Part shown: positions 6,869-14,711 of the stretch, one piece after another
Layout: every line of letters starts with the position of its first letter
Numbering within the stretch: the first letter of the stretch is position 1
NCBI GenBank assembly: GCA_031581195.1
Contig: JAVLCF010000009.1
Span: 1 to 33,030 of the forward strand
DNA length: 33,030 nucleotides
Origin: Trueperaceae bacterium
GTDB taxonomy: Bacteria > Deinococcota > Deinococci > Deinococcales > Trueperaceae
Reading direction: 5' to 3'
Translations under genes and position numbers: made by a program
Notes under the pieces: model-generated
Database searches by the model: none
What the model was told of the DNA's origin: nothing
Seen by the model: only the letters and a program-made list of their open reading frames with translations

Positions 6869-7719
6869 GCGTCGATGCGAACTTCGCCTTCCTCGACGAG
6901 GGCTCGAAGCGCGAGATCCGGCGCGCGGCGTTGAAGGCGGTGGCGATCCCCGGCTACCAGGTGCCGTTCGCGTCGCGCGAGATGCCGATCGCGCGCGGGT
7001 GGGGCACCGGGGGGCTGCAACTGACGTTGGCGTTGATCGGGCGCGACGACGTCCTCAAGGTCATCGACCAGGGCAGCGACGAAAGCGTCAACGCCGTCAA
7101 CATCAAGGCCCTCGTGCAGGCCACGACCGGCGTCGCGACGTGCGAGGACACCGGCGAAGCGACCCTCGTCCAGTCGCGGCACCGCATCCCCGAGCGACCG
7201 CTCCGGCGGAACCAGATCCTCGTGCTGCAGGTGCCGATCCCCGAGCCGTTGCGGCGGGTCGAGCCGCGCGAGAGCGTCACGAAACGCCTGCACGCCGAAG
7301 CGGACTACGCGGGGGCGTACCTGCAGCTGTTCGAGCGGATCGTGCGGCACGGCGACGCATCGGCCGGTGCGGATCACCCCGTGCGGGTCGATGGGCGCTA
7401 CGTGATGGCACCGAGCCCGGTCCCGCGCTTCGACAACCCGAAGCTGCACCGGGCCGAGGCGTTGGTGCTGCTCGGGGCGGGCCGGGAGAAGAAGATCTAC
7501 GCGGTGCCGCCTCACACCGACGTCGCCTCGTTGGCCTTCGACGACCACCCGTTCCGGGTCGAGGACGTCGCGGGGCGCGCCTGCGCGGCGTGCGGGGCGA
7601 CCGGCGTGTTCCTCGACGAGGTGGAGGGGGACGACGGGACGGCGACGTTCCTGTGCAACGACACCGCCGAATGCCGCGCGCGGCGCGTGGGCGCCGCACC
7701 GTCGGGGGGCGGGCCGTGA
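6865..7719 (+). CDS. phnJ: C-P lyase PhnJ, radical SAM alpha-D-ribose 1-methylphosphonate 5-phosphate C-P-lyase
   Basis: Catalyses the radical cleavage of the carbon-phosphorus bond, releasing the alkane and a cyclic ribose phosphate. The 284-residue protein carries the unusual PhnJ iron-sulfur motif at C240-x2-C243-x20-C264-x5-C270 (one residue shorter in the middle than E. coli as I recall it), with Cys270 in the position of the catalytic thiyl cysteine. Gly30 in AIPGYQVPFAS matches the catalytic glycine. GTG start overlaps phnI as GTGA. All visible catalytic residues are present, so the enzyme should be active. Confidence 0.95.
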   Translation: MSVDANFAFLDEGSKREIRRAALKAVAIPGYQVPFASREMPIARGWGTGGLQLTLALIGRDDVLKVIDQGSDESVNAVNIKALVQATTGVATCEDTGEATLVQSRHRIPERPLRRNQILVLQVPIPEPLRRVEPRESVTKRLHAEADYAGAYLQLFERIVRHGDASAGADHPVRVDGRYVMAPSPVPRFDNPKLHRAEALVLLGAGREKKIYAVPPHTDVASLAFDDHPFRVEDVAGRACAACGATGVFLDEVEGDDGTATFLCNDTAECRARRVGAAPSGGGP

Positions 7720-8549
7720 GTGCGCCGGTGCTGCGCGTCGAGCGGCTGCACCGGCGCTACGGCGCGGGGTGTCCCGCCTGCCGTGGCGAGGGGGCGGCGC
7801 TGGACCGTAACCGCTGTCCCGCCTGCGGGGCGGTGCACGCGGTGCGCGACGTATCGTTCGAGGTGCACGACGGCGAGGTGCTCGGCATCGTCGGGGAGAG
7901 CGGGAGCGGCAAATCGACGCTGCTGAACGCGTTGGCGTTCGACGACGCCCCGACGTCCGGCGCGGCCTACCTGGCGGGGTACGAGGGGGGTGCGGCGAAC
8001 GTGTTCGACGCCAACCGGCGGGCGCGCCGGCGCATCCGCAACGAGCTGCTCGGCAAGGTCTACCAGCACCCGGCGGCGGGCCTGCGCATGCAGGTGAGCG
8101 CCCTCGCGAACGTCGCGGAGAAGATGATCGCCGCCGGTGAGCGCCGCGTCGGCGTGATGGACGCGCGCGCCCGGGAGCTGCTGGACGCGACGCGCATCCC
8201 CGCGGCGCGCGTCGGCGAGCCGCCGCAGCGGTTCTCGGGCGGCATGCAGCAGCGCGTGCAGATCGCCAAGGCGCTCGCGACCCGCCCCCCGCTGGTGCTG
8301 CTCGACGAGGTCACGACGGGGCTCGACCTGTCGGTCCAGGCCCGCGTCCTGGACCTCGTCAAGACGATCCAGCGGGACCTGGGGGTCGCGATGGTGCTCG
8401 TCTCGCACGACCTGGCGGTCGTGCGGATGCTCGCCGACCGGACCCTCGTGATGCTGGACGGCGTCGTCGTCGAGCGCGGCCTGACCGATCAGATCCTCGA
8501 GGACCCCCAACACCCCTATACCCAGGAGCTCGTGTACTCGCTGGTATGA
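7716..8549 (+). CDS. phnK: C-P lyase ABC-type ATPase PhnK
   Basis: PhnK is an ABC ATPase that docks on PhnJ in the C-P lyase complex and is not a transporter subunit. The 277-residue protein has Walker A GESGSGKS (60-67), a Q-loop VYQHPAAGL, signature FSGGMQQR (173-180), Walker B LVLLDE (193-198) and the switch His in VSHDL. Oddity: between the first strand and Walker A there is a Cys4 insertion, C19-x2-C22-x11-C34-x2-C37 (CPAC and CPAC), like a zinc knuckle. E. coli PhnK lacks it as I recall. GTG start overlaps phnJ (GTGA); the stop overlaps phnM (ATGA). Confidence 0.92.
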   Translation: MSAPVLRVERLHRRYGAGCPACRGEGAALDRNRCPACGAVHAVRDVSFEVHDGEVLGIVGESGSGKSTLLNALAFDDAPTSGAAYLAGYEGGAANVFDANRRARRRIRNELLGKVYQHPAAGLRMQVSALANVAEKMIAAGERRVGVMDARARELLDATRIPAARVGEPPQRFSGGMQQRVQIAKALATRPPLVLLDEVTTGLDLSVQARVLDLVKTIQRDLGVAMVLVSHDLAVVRMLADRTLVMLDGVVVERGLTDQILEDPQHPYTQELVYSLV

Positions 8550-9781
8550 CCCGCGACCTCGCCCCCACCCGCGCCGCCGTCGACGACGCGCCCCGCCGCT
8601 GGCGCCTGCACGGCGGCCGCGTCGTCACGCCCGACGCCGTCCTCGACGGCGCGGTCGTCCGCGTCGAGGGTCGCCACGTCGCCTCGGTCGAGGCGGTCGA
8701 GGCGGCCCCCTCGGAGGCCGACGAGGTCGACGTCGACCTCGCGGGCGCGTACCTCCTGCCGGGCTTGATCGACGTCCACGCCGACTACATCGAGCACATG
8801 GCGGCGCCCCGCCCGACCGCGATGCTGAACTTCCGGTTCGCGTTGCGCGAGGCGGAGCGGGAGTTGATCACGCACGGCATCACGACGATGTTCCACAGCC
8901 TCGCGCTGTACGGGTTCGACGCCTTCGCGACGAACCCGGTGCGGCGGCCGGGGCCGACGAGGGCGTTGATCGACGTCGTGCACGCTTCGCACCGGTTCGA
9001 GCACGTGCTGCATCACCGCCTGCACGCCCGGTTGGAGATCGACGACGCCGGCCGCGTCGAGGAGCTCGCCGGCTACCTCCGGGCCGGCAAGGTGCACCTG
9101 CTGTCGTTCATGGACCACACCCCCGGCCAGGGGCAGTACCGCGACCTGGAGGCGTTCCGGGAGGCGGTGAAGGGCTACGGGACCCTCGACGATGCGGGCG
9201 TCGACGCGCTGATCGCCCGCAGCCGCGACCGCGCGCTGCTGGACGCCGACACCCTCGCCGCGCTCGCGCGGGTGGCGACGGAGCACGGCGTGGCGGTCGC
9301 GTCGCACGACGACGACGGCGAAGCGAAGGTCGACCTCGCGGCGAGCTTCGGGACCACGATCAGCGAATTCCCCATCACCCTCGACGTTGCGCGCTACGCC
9401 CGAGCGAAGGGCCTGCACACGGTCGCGGGCGCCCCCAACGTGCTGCTCGGGGGGTCGCACTCGGGGAACCTGTCGGCGGAGGCGGCGGTCCTCGACGGGG
9501 CGGTCGACGTGTTGTGCAGCGACTACTACCCCGCCGCCCTGCTGCGCGCGATCTTCGCGTTGCACGCTCGGCACGGCGGCGACCTCGCCCGCTTCGTGCG
9601 GCTCGCGACGACGAACGCCGCGGTCGCGACCCGCATCGATCACGAGACCGGCGCGCTGGTGCCGGGCCTACGCGCGGACCTGATCGCCGTGCACGTCCTC
9701 GGGGACGGCTCGCCGGCCGTCACCGACGCCTTCGCCGCCGGGGCGCCGGTCTACCGCGCCCGCTACCGCACGCACCCCTGA
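8546..9781 (+). CDS. phnM: PhnM, alpha-D-ribose 1-methylphosphonate 5-triphosphate diphosphatase
   Basis: An amidohydrolase-fold enzyme that removes pyrophosphate from the ribose triphosphate intermediate before PhnJ acts. The 411-residue protein shows the metal motif GLIDVHADYIEHM (HxD form), DHTPGQGQYRD near residue 191, SHDDDGEAK near 253, EFPITL near 273, and GAPNVLLGGSHSGNLS with the late SDYYPAALL segment, all typical of PhnM. It overlaps phnK by ATGA. The gene order K-M-L differs from the E. coli order K-L-M. Confidence 0.93.
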   Translation: MTRDLAPTRAAVDDAPRRWRLHGGRVVTPDAVLDGAVVRVEGRHVASVEAVEAAPSEADEVDVDLAGAYLLPGLIDVHADYIEHMAAPRPTAMLNFRFALREAERELITHGITTMFHSLALYGFDAFATNPVRRPGPTRALIDVVHASHRFEHVLHHRLHARLEIDDAGRVEELAGYLRAGKVHLLSFMDHTPGQGQYRDLEAFREAVKGYGTLDDAGVDALIARSRDRALLDADTLAALARVATEHGVAVASHDDDGEAKVDLAASFGTTISEFPITLDVARYARAKGLHTVAGAPNVLLGGSHSGNLSAEAAVLDGAVDVLCSDYYPAALLRAIFALHARHGGDLARFVRLATTNAAVATRIDHETGALVPGLRADLIAVHVLGDGSPAVTDAFAAGAPVYRARYRTHP

Positions 9782-9792
9782 TCGGAGGGACC

Positions 9793-9900
9793 ATGGACCA
9801 CGACCCCCGCCCCCACCCTCACGCCCGCGTCCGCCGGTCCGAGCTCGGGACGCCCCAGGCGGGCGCACGCCCCCGGGGCGGCGCGGTGGGGCGGACGTGA
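9793..9900 (+). CDS. 35-codon ORF between phnM and phnL, probable coupling leader
   Basis: A short ORF fills the only gap in the phn operon. It starts with ATG 4 bases after GGAGG (9784-9788) and ends in a GTGA overlap with the phnL start. The product is basic and His/Pro/Arg-rich (MDHDPRPHPHARVRRSELG at its start) with no recognised domain. The phnL GTG has no clear Shine-Dalgarno sequence of its own, so translation of this ORF may serve to bring ribosomes to phnL. It could also be a remnant of a lost gene. Confidence 0.45.
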   Translation: MDHDPRPHPHARVRRSELGTPQAGARPRGGAVGRT

Positions 9901-10598
9901 GCCCGCCCATCCTGCGGCTGGAGGCGGTCACGAAGACGTTCACGGTGCACGCGCTCGGAACGCGGATCGAGGCGGTCAAGGACGTCGGCTTCGACGTCGA
10001 GGAGGGCGCCTTCGTGGGGTTGACCGGCCGGAGCGGGAGCGGCAAGTCGACGGTGCTGAAGTTGGTGTACCGCACGTACCGTCCGCAGAGCGGATCGATC
10101 CGCTACCGCTCCGCGGGGTTCGGCGAGGTGGATCTGGCGGAGGCCGACGACCGCACGGTGCTGGCGTTGCGGCGCGGCGAGATCGGCTACGTCAGCCAGT
10201 TCCTGCGCGTCGTGCCGCGCACGACGGCGCGCGACGTGGTCGCCGCCGCCGCCCTGGAGGCGGGCGCGACGGTGGACGCCGCGGCGGCGGAGACCGAACG
10301 GTTGTTGGCGCACTTCGAGCTGCCCGAGGCGCTCTGGGACACCTACCCGCAGACGTTCTCCGGGGGGGAGAAGCTGCGGCTGAACGTCGCGCGGGCGATG
10401 GTGAAGCGGCCGCGCATCCTGCTTCTCGACGAGCCGACGGCGAGCCTCGACGCGCCCAGCAAACGCAAGGTCGCGGACCTGCTCGGGCGCCTGAAGGCGG
10501 AGGGCACCACGATGCTGGGGATCTTCCACGACCTGGCGTTCATGCGCGACCTCGCCGACCGGGAGATCGCCATGGAGCCCGGCGTCCGGGTGTCCTGA
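9897..10598 (+). CDS. phnL: C-P lyase ABC-type ATPase PhnL
   Basis: Second ABC-type ATPase of the pathway, needed with PhnGHI to make ribose 1-alkylphosphonate 5-triphosphate. The 233-residue protein has Walker A GRSGSGKST (44-52), a Q-loop YVSQFLRVVPR, signature FSGGEKLR (154-161), Walker B ILLLDEPTASLD and IFHDL as switch His. Length matches the family (about 225-235). No membrane partner is encoded nearby, supporting the non-transport role. It is the last phn gene; a new promoter follows. Confidence 0.9.
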   Translation: MSPPILRLEAVTKTFTVHALGTRIEAVKDVGFDVEEGAFVGLTGRSGSGKSTVLKLVYRTYRPQSGSIRYRSAGFGEVDLAEADDRTVLALRRGEIGYVSQFLRVVPRTTARDVVAAAALEAGATVDAAAAETERLLAHFELPEALWDTYPQTFSGGEKLRLNVARAMVKRPRILLLDEPTASLDAPSKRKVADLLGRLKAEGTTMLGIFHDLAFMRDLADREIAMEPGVRVS

Positions 10599-10648
10599 GC
10601 GGAGCGCGTGCGTCCGCCGCTGCGGCCACGCGCCGTCGCGCCGGGGGC

Positions 10649-10654
10649 TACGAT
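10649..10654 (+). promoter_or_regulatory. -10 hexamer of the decarboxylase operon
   Basis: TACGAT (context GCTACGAT) lies 48 bases before the GTG at 10703. The leader then carries GGGGAGG (10690-10696), 6 bases before the GTG, so this transcript should be leadered. No -35 recognised. Confidence 0.45.
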
Positions 10655-10702
10655 GGTCGGAACCACGTCGCGGCGCCGGGCGCCGTGCAGGGGAGGCGCA
10701 CC

Positions 10703-10948
10703 GTGAACGAACCGGACCTGTGGATGCTTTCGCTCAACGCCTTCGCGGCGGTCGTCGTGCTGTTGTCGGCGCTCGCGCTCGTCCTCGCGGCGCTCGTGCG
10801 GGTCTTCCCGGCGGACGCGAACCCGCGCGCCGCGGAGGCGGCGCCGGACCCGGCGTACGAGGCGGCGATCCGCCGGGCGGTCGAGCAGGTCGCGCCGGGT
10901 GCGCGCGTGACGGCGGTGCGCGAGGTGCACGAGGGGGGGCCGCGATGA
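10703..10948 (+). CDS. oadG: Sodium-pump decarboxylase gamma-subunit-like protein
   Basis: A small 81-residue protein with one N-terminal transmembrane helix (about residues 9-34, MLSLNAFAAVVVLLSALALV) and a soluble tail. Size, topology and position directly before an alpha subunit match OadG, which holds the alpha and beta subunits together. Sequence similarity in this family is low, so the call rests on context. The GTG at 10703 follows a strong Shine-Dalgarno sequence; it overlaps the alpha gene by ATGA. Confidence 0.72.
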   Translation: MNEPDLWMLSLNAFAAVVVLLSALALVLAALVRVFPADANPRAAEAAPDPAYEAAIRRAVEQVAPGARVTAVREVHEGGPR

Positions 10949-12795
10949 TCCACGCGTCGAGCCCGAAGCGCGTGGCGGTGATGTTGACGGCGTTCCGCGA
11001 CGGGCTGCAGAGCGTGTTCGGGGGGAAGGTGCGCGTCGCGGACGTCCTCCCGGCGATGGAGGCGGCGTCGGCGGCGGGGGTGCGGCACTTCGAGTTCGGG
11101 GGCGGCGCGCGCTTCCAGGCGCCGTTCTTCTACGTCGGCGAAGACCCGTTCGAGGCGATGGACGCCATGCGCGCCGCGGTCGGTCCCGACGCGGACCTGC
11201 AGATCCTGACGCGCAGCATCTCCGGCGTGACGTTGACCAGCCAGACGCCGGAGGCGTTGGCGTTGCAGGCGCGGTTGATGGCGAAGCACGGGACGACGAT
11301 CGACCGGAACTTCGACTTCATGAACGACGTCGGGAACCTGCTCGCGACCGGGCGGCCGATCGTGGAGGCGGGGATGCACCACCAGGCGACGGTGGCGTTG
11401 ATGGGGTTGCCGTACGCGTCGGAGCGGGTGCACACGCCCGCCTTCTACGCCGACGTCGCGCGAGGCCTGCTGGACGGCGACGTGCGGATCGATTCGATCG
11501 CCCTGAAGGACGCGTCGGGCACGACCGACCCGGCGACGGTGTACGAGACGGCGAAGCGCGTGAAGGCCCTGACGGGGTCGGAGGTGCCGGTGTGGTTCCA
11601 CACGCACGACACCGCGTCGATGGCGGTCGCCTGCACGATGGCGGCGATCCACGGCGGCGTGGACGGCGTCGACCTGTCGGTCCGGCCGTTGGCGTCGGGG
11701 ACGTCGCAACCGGACGTGCGCAGCGTCGCGCACGCCCTGAAGGGCACCGGCTACGGTCTGGATCTCGACGCGGACGCGGTGGGCGCGGTGGAGGGGGAGC
11801 TGGAGGCGGGTCTGGCGGACTACGCGTTCGACCCGATCACGTTGGCGGCGGACGCGCGGGTGGTGGGTTTCCCGATGCCGGGGGGCGCGATCGGTCCGAA
11901 CGTGTTGATGATGAAGGAGGCGGGGATCCTGGACCGGTACGCGGAGGTTCTGGCGGAGTTCCCGGTGGTGGTGGAGGCCGGGGGGGCCTGGACGAGCGTG
12001 ACGCCGGGCTCGCAGCAGTACTGGTTGCAGGCGTTCGACAACGTGCTGTACGGGCGATGGACGAAGATCGACGCGGGGTACGGGCGGTCGGTGTTGGGGT
12101 ACTTCGGGCGCCCGCCGGAGCCGCCCGACCCCGAGGTGGTGCGGATCGCGTCGGAGCAGTTGGGGCTCGCGCCGTTCGACGGCGACCCGTCGGAGGTGGC
12201 GGAGGACGGCCTGGCGCCGGCGCGCGAGGCGCTTCGCGCGCGGGGCCTGCCGGAGACCGACGAGCACGTCTTTCTGGTGGCGGCGGCGATCGTGCCGGGC
12301 AAGGCGATGGACCTCAACGAGGGGATCCGGCTGCTCGAGGGGCGGCCGCGGATCAAGCTGCCGCTCCGGACGCCGGAGGGCGCGGAGGTGGCGTCCGGGC
12401 CGGCGTCGGGGTCCGCGGCGCCGTGGACGACGCCGGTCACGCGCCGGGTGACGGTCACGGAGGGCGGTGCGACGCGGACGTTCGACGTGACGTTGGCGCC
12501 GCCGGGCGCGGCGCCGGAGGCGGCTCCGGCCCCCGTGCCGGACGCCGCCCCGGCGCCGGCCGCGGGGGGGCCGGCGACGCCGGTGCACTCGCCGTTCGGG
12601 GGGACGGTGGAGGTCCTCGCGGTGCGGGTGGGGATCGGCGAGGCGGTCGCGGAGGGGCAGGTCGTCGCGACGGTGGAGGCGATGAAGGCGGAGCACGACG
12701 TCCGCAGTCCGGTGGCGGGCGTGATCGCGTCGGTCGACGTGCGGCCGGGCGACGAGGTCGGGCCGGACGTGGCGATCGTGACGGTCGGGGGCTGA
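10945..12795 (+). CDS. oadA: Biotin-dependent decarboxylase alpha subunit (OadA-like carboxyltransferase plus biotin domain)
   Basis: Moves a carboxyl group from a 2-oxo acid, probably oxaloacetate, to biotin; the beta subunit then releases CO2 and pumps Na+. The 616-residue protein has an N-terminal carboxyltransferase barrel: RDGLQS with metal Asp19, the catalytic Lys in ALKDASGTT, metal ligands in FHTHDTAS, and LASGTSQPD. A PYC/OadA conserved region follows, then an Ala/Pro linker (about 525-550) and a biotinyl domain with VEAMKAEHD, Lys581. The first third is divergent from classical OadA (GGGARFQAPFF and LTRSISGVT in place of the usual ETWGGATFD and LLRGQN regions), so the substrate may differ. 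It overlaps oadG (ATGA). Confidence 0.85.
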   Translation: MIHASSPKRVAVMLTAFRDGLQSVFGGKVRVADVLPAMEAASAAGVRHFEFGGGARFQAPFFYVGEDPFEAMDAMRAAVGPDADLQILTRSISGVTLTSQTPEALALQARLMAKHGTTIDRNFDFMNDVGNLLATGRPIVEAGMHHQATVALMGLPYASERVHTPAFYADVARGLLDGDVRIDSIALKDASGTTDPATVYETAKRVKALTGSEVPVWFHTHDTASMAVACTMAAIHGGVDGVDLSVRPLASGTSQPDVRSVAHALKGTGYGLDLDADAVGAVEGELEAGLADYAFDPITLAADARVVGFPMPGGAIGPNVLMMKEAGILDRYAEVLAEFPVVVEAGGAWTSVTPGSQQYWLQAFDNVLYGRWTKIDAGYGRSVLGYFGRPPEPPDPEVVRIASEQLGLAPFDGDPSEVAEDGLAPAREALRARGLPETDEHVFLVAAAIVPGKAMDLNEGIRLLEGRPRIKLPLRTPEGAEVASGPASGSAAPWTTPVTRRVTVTEGGATRTFDVTLAPPGAAPEAAPAPVPDAAPAPAAGGPATPVHSPFGGTVEVLAVRVGIGEAVAEGQVVATVEAMKAEHDVRSPVAGVIASVDVRPGDEVGPDVAIVTVGG

Positions 12796-12796
12796 C

Positions 12797-13948
12797 GTGG
12801 AGGCGTGGAGCGAACTCCTGGCGGGGAGCGGGCTGCTGGCGTTGTCGTGGCGGAACGGCGTGATGTTCGTCGTCGCCGGGGTGTTGATCTTCCTGGCGGT
12901 CCGCTACAAGTACGAACCGTTGTTGTTGGTGCCGATCGGGTTCGGGGCGGTGCTGGCGAACCTGCCGGGGGCGGACCTGGCGGCGTCGAGCACCGCGGTC
13001 GCGGGGGAGGGGAAGCTGCCCCTGATGCAGTTGATCTACGAGGCGGGCATCCGCACGGAGCTGCTGCCGCCGTTGATCTTCCTGGGGGTGGGGGCGCTCA
13101 CCGATTTCCGGCCGCTGTTGGCGCGGCCGTTCACGTTGATCCTGGGGGCGGCGGCGCAGGTCGGGATCTTCGTCGCGGCGCTCGGGGCGCACTACCTGTT
13201 CGGCTTCACGCCGGAGGAGGCGGCGTCGATCGGCATCATCGGGGGGGCCGACGGGCCGACCTCGATTTTCTTGACGGCGATCCTGGCGCCGGAGTTGTTG
13301 GGGGCGGTGGCGGTCGCGGCGTACAGCTACATGGCGTTGGTGCCGGTGTTGCAGCCGCCGGTGTTGCGGGCCCTGACGACGCCGGCGGAGCGGGCGATCC
13401 CGGTGGGGGAGGCGCGGCGCGTGTCGCGCACGGCGGTGATCCTGTTCCCGATCGTCACGACGGTGCTGGTGTCGTTGCTGATCCCCGCCGCCGCGACGTT
13501 GGTGGGGCTGTTGTTGTTCGGCAACCTGTTGCGGGAGTCGGGCGTCACCGACCGGCTGGCGAAGACGGCGGCGGGGCCGTTGATCAACGTCGTGACGATC
13601 CTGTTGGGGTTGGTGGTGGGCTCGACGATGGCGGGCGCCTCGTTCCTGGCGCTCGAGACGGTGTTCATCCTGGTGTTGGGGGCGGTGGCGTTCGTGGCCA
13701 GCACCGCGGGTGGGATCCTGCTCGCGAAGGCCGTGAACGTGGCGCTGCCGCCGGAGCGCCGCATCAACCCGTGCCTGGGGGCGGCGGGGGTGTCGGCGGT
13801 GCCGATGTCGGCGCGGGTGGTGCAGGGGTTCGTGAGCGAGCACACGCAGGGGCGGGTGAACCCGTTGATGGCGGCGATGGGGCCGAACGTGGCGGGGGTC
13901 ATCGGGTCGGCGGTGGCGGCGGGGGTGTTCCTGGCGATCCTGCGTTGA
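12797..13948 (+). CDS. oadB: Sodium-pump decarboxylase beta subunit
   Basis: Integral membrane subunit that decarboxylates carboxybiotin and exports Na+. The 383-residue protein has about nine to eleven hydrophobic segments and the family hallmarks GGADGPTSIFL followed by TAILAPELLG (the essential Asp near residue 153) and NPCLGAAGVSAVPMSARVVQ in the last quarter. The GTG starts 1 base after the alpha stop. Together with the two genes before it, it forms a complete gamma-alpha-beta operon, ended by hairpins at 13950-13983. Confidence 0.92.
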   Translation: MEAWSELLAGSGLLALSWRNGVMFVVAGVLIFLAVRYKYEPLLLVPIGFGAVLANLPGADLAASSTAVAGEGKLPLMQLIYEAGIRTELLPPLIFLGVGALTDFRPLLARPFTLILGAAAQVGIFVAALGAHYLFGFTPEEAASIGIIGGADGPTSIFLTAILAPELLGAVAVAAYSYMALVPVLQPPVLRALTTPAERAIPVGEARRVSRTAVILFPIVTTVLVSLLIPAAATLVGLLLFGNLLRESGVTDRLAKTAAGPLINVVTILLGLVVGSTMAGASFLALETVFILVLGAVAFVASTAGGILLAKAVNVALPPERRINPCLGAAGVSAVPMSARVVQGFVSEHTQGRVNPLMAAMGPNVAGVIGSAVAAGVFLAILR

Positions 13949-13949
13949 C

Positions 13950-13983
13950 GCCCCGACCGGGGCTGCGGTGCGGAGCGCACCGC
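13950..13983 (+). terminator. Paired hairpins after oadB
   Basis: Two adjoining inverted repeats follow the oadB stop: GCCCC-GACC-GGGGC (13950-13963) and GCGGTGCG-GAG-CGCACCGC (13965-13983, an 8-bp perfect stem). There is no T tract, so termination would be hairpin-only, or the hairpins act in mRNA stability. The second stem ends 8 bases before the next promoter hexamer. Confidence 0.45.
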
Positions 13984-13991
13984 GCCGGTGC

Positions 13992-13997
13992 TACCCT
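13992..13997 (+). promoter_or_regulatory. -10 hexamer of leaderless gene at 14004
   Basis: TACCCT (context GCTACCCT) ends 6 bases before the ATG at 14004; no Shine-Dalgarno sequence lies between. Confidence 0.6.
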
Positions 13998-14003
13998 GGC
14001 GTC

Positions 14004-14282
14004 ATGTCGTCCAAGACGCGCCTGACGCCGTTCACCGTCCGCCTTCCGGAGGCGGATGCGGCGCGCTTGCGCGCCGAAGCGGAGGAGCTGGGGGTGTCGG
14101 TGGCGGTGCTGCTGCGCATCCTGGTGCGGCAGAGCCTGCGCGGCGGTCGTTCGGTCGTCGGTCCACCGGCCGGCACGCCGGGCGGCGGAACGCGGGATCT
14201 GCTCGGCGCGGCCGGCGCGGCGGCGCTGGACGAGGACGAGGTGGCGGCGGTCCGCCGGGCCGGCGTGCGCGACGACGCCTGA
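14004..14282 (+). CDS. Ribbon-helix-helix (CopG-like) protein
   Basis: A 92-residue protein whose residues 4-45 form a typical RHH unit: strand TPFTVRLPEADAARL, then helix AEELGVSVAVLLRILVRQSL. The rest is a flexible Gly/Pro-rich and acidic tail. It has no toxin partner in either direction, so it is probably a stand-alone regulator or an orphan antitoxin. The ATG at 14004 is fixed by the hexamer 6 bases upstream and by the RHH strand. Its end is 6 bases from the end of the convergent ArsR-type gene. Confidence 0.7.
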   Translation: MSSKTRLTPFTVRLPEADAARLRAEAEELGVSVAVLLRILVRQSLRGGRSVVGPPAGTPGGGTRDLLGAAGAAALDEDEVAAVRRAGVRDDA

Positions 14283-14288
14283 GCGGCG

Positions 14289-14591
14289 TCAGGCGCCGGC
14301 CTCGCGGCCGCCGAGCGCGCCGAGCCGCGCACCGAGCTCCTGGAACCGGTCGCGGTCGAGTTCGTAGTAGACGTAGCGCCCGCGGCGTTCGGCGCGCACG
14401 AGGCCGGCGTCGACGAGCTGCTGCATGTGGTGGCTGACGGTGCCCTGCGCGAGCCCGAGGGTCATCTCGATGTCGCAGCTGCAGATCCCCGCGTCGTGGC
14501 GGTCGCAGACCTGGACGGGATCCTCGAGGTAGCCGAGGATCCGCCAGCGGGTGGCGTCGGCCAGGACCTTGAAGACGTGGACCTCCTCCAC
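14289..14591 (-). CDS. ArsR/SmtB-family winged-helix regulator with three cysteines
   Basis: A 100-residue repressor-type protein. It has the ArsR fold order: FKVLADATRWRILGYL at the N-terminus, recognition helix GLAQGTVSHHMQQLVDAGLV and the wing RAERRGRYVYYELD. Cysteines lie at VCDRHD and CSCDIE; the CSC pair at the start of the helix before the recognition helix corresponds to the ELCVCDL site of arsenic-sensing ArsR. A thiophilic metalloid, metal or reactive-sulfur ligand is therefore likely. It is transcribed away from the molybdoenzyme operon and is the obvious candidate regulator of it. The GTG start sits 6 bases after minus-strand TAGGAT. Confidence 0.85.
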   Translation of the reverse strand: MEEVHVFKVLADATRWRILGYLEDPVQVCDRHDAGICSCDIEMTLGLAQGTVSHHMQQLVDAGLVRAERRGRYVYYELDRDRFQELGARLGALGGREAGA

Positions 14592-14597
14592 GCGCCA

Positions 14598-14603
14598 ATC
14601 CTA
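14598..14603 (-). promoter_or_regulatory. -10 hexamer of the leaderless ArsR-type gene
   Basis: Minus-strand TAGGAT (context GGTAGGAT) ends 6 bases before the GTG at 14591; no Shine-Dalgarno sequence intervenes. Confidence 0.55.
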
Positions 14604-14692
14604 CCACGACGCTCAGGTATTGCGTGCTGGACGGCGTTCGCCCAGCGCGCCGGCGGGACGTTCGCCCTTGCCCCTCCCCGGGCCGTATCGAC

Positions 14693-14708
14693 TACCTTCG
14701 ATATCGAA
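14693..14708 (+). promoter_or_regulatory. Probable promoter with 12-bp palindrome before the molybdoenzyme operon
   Basis: A perfect palindrome TTCGATATCGAA (14697-14708) overlaps a possible -10 TACCTT (14693-14698). TTGCCC at 14668-14673 could be a weak -35 with 19-base spacing. A dimeric regulator bound to the palindrome would block the promoter; the divergent ArsR-family protein is the nearest candidate. Confidence 0.5.
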
Positions 14709-14711
14709 CGG

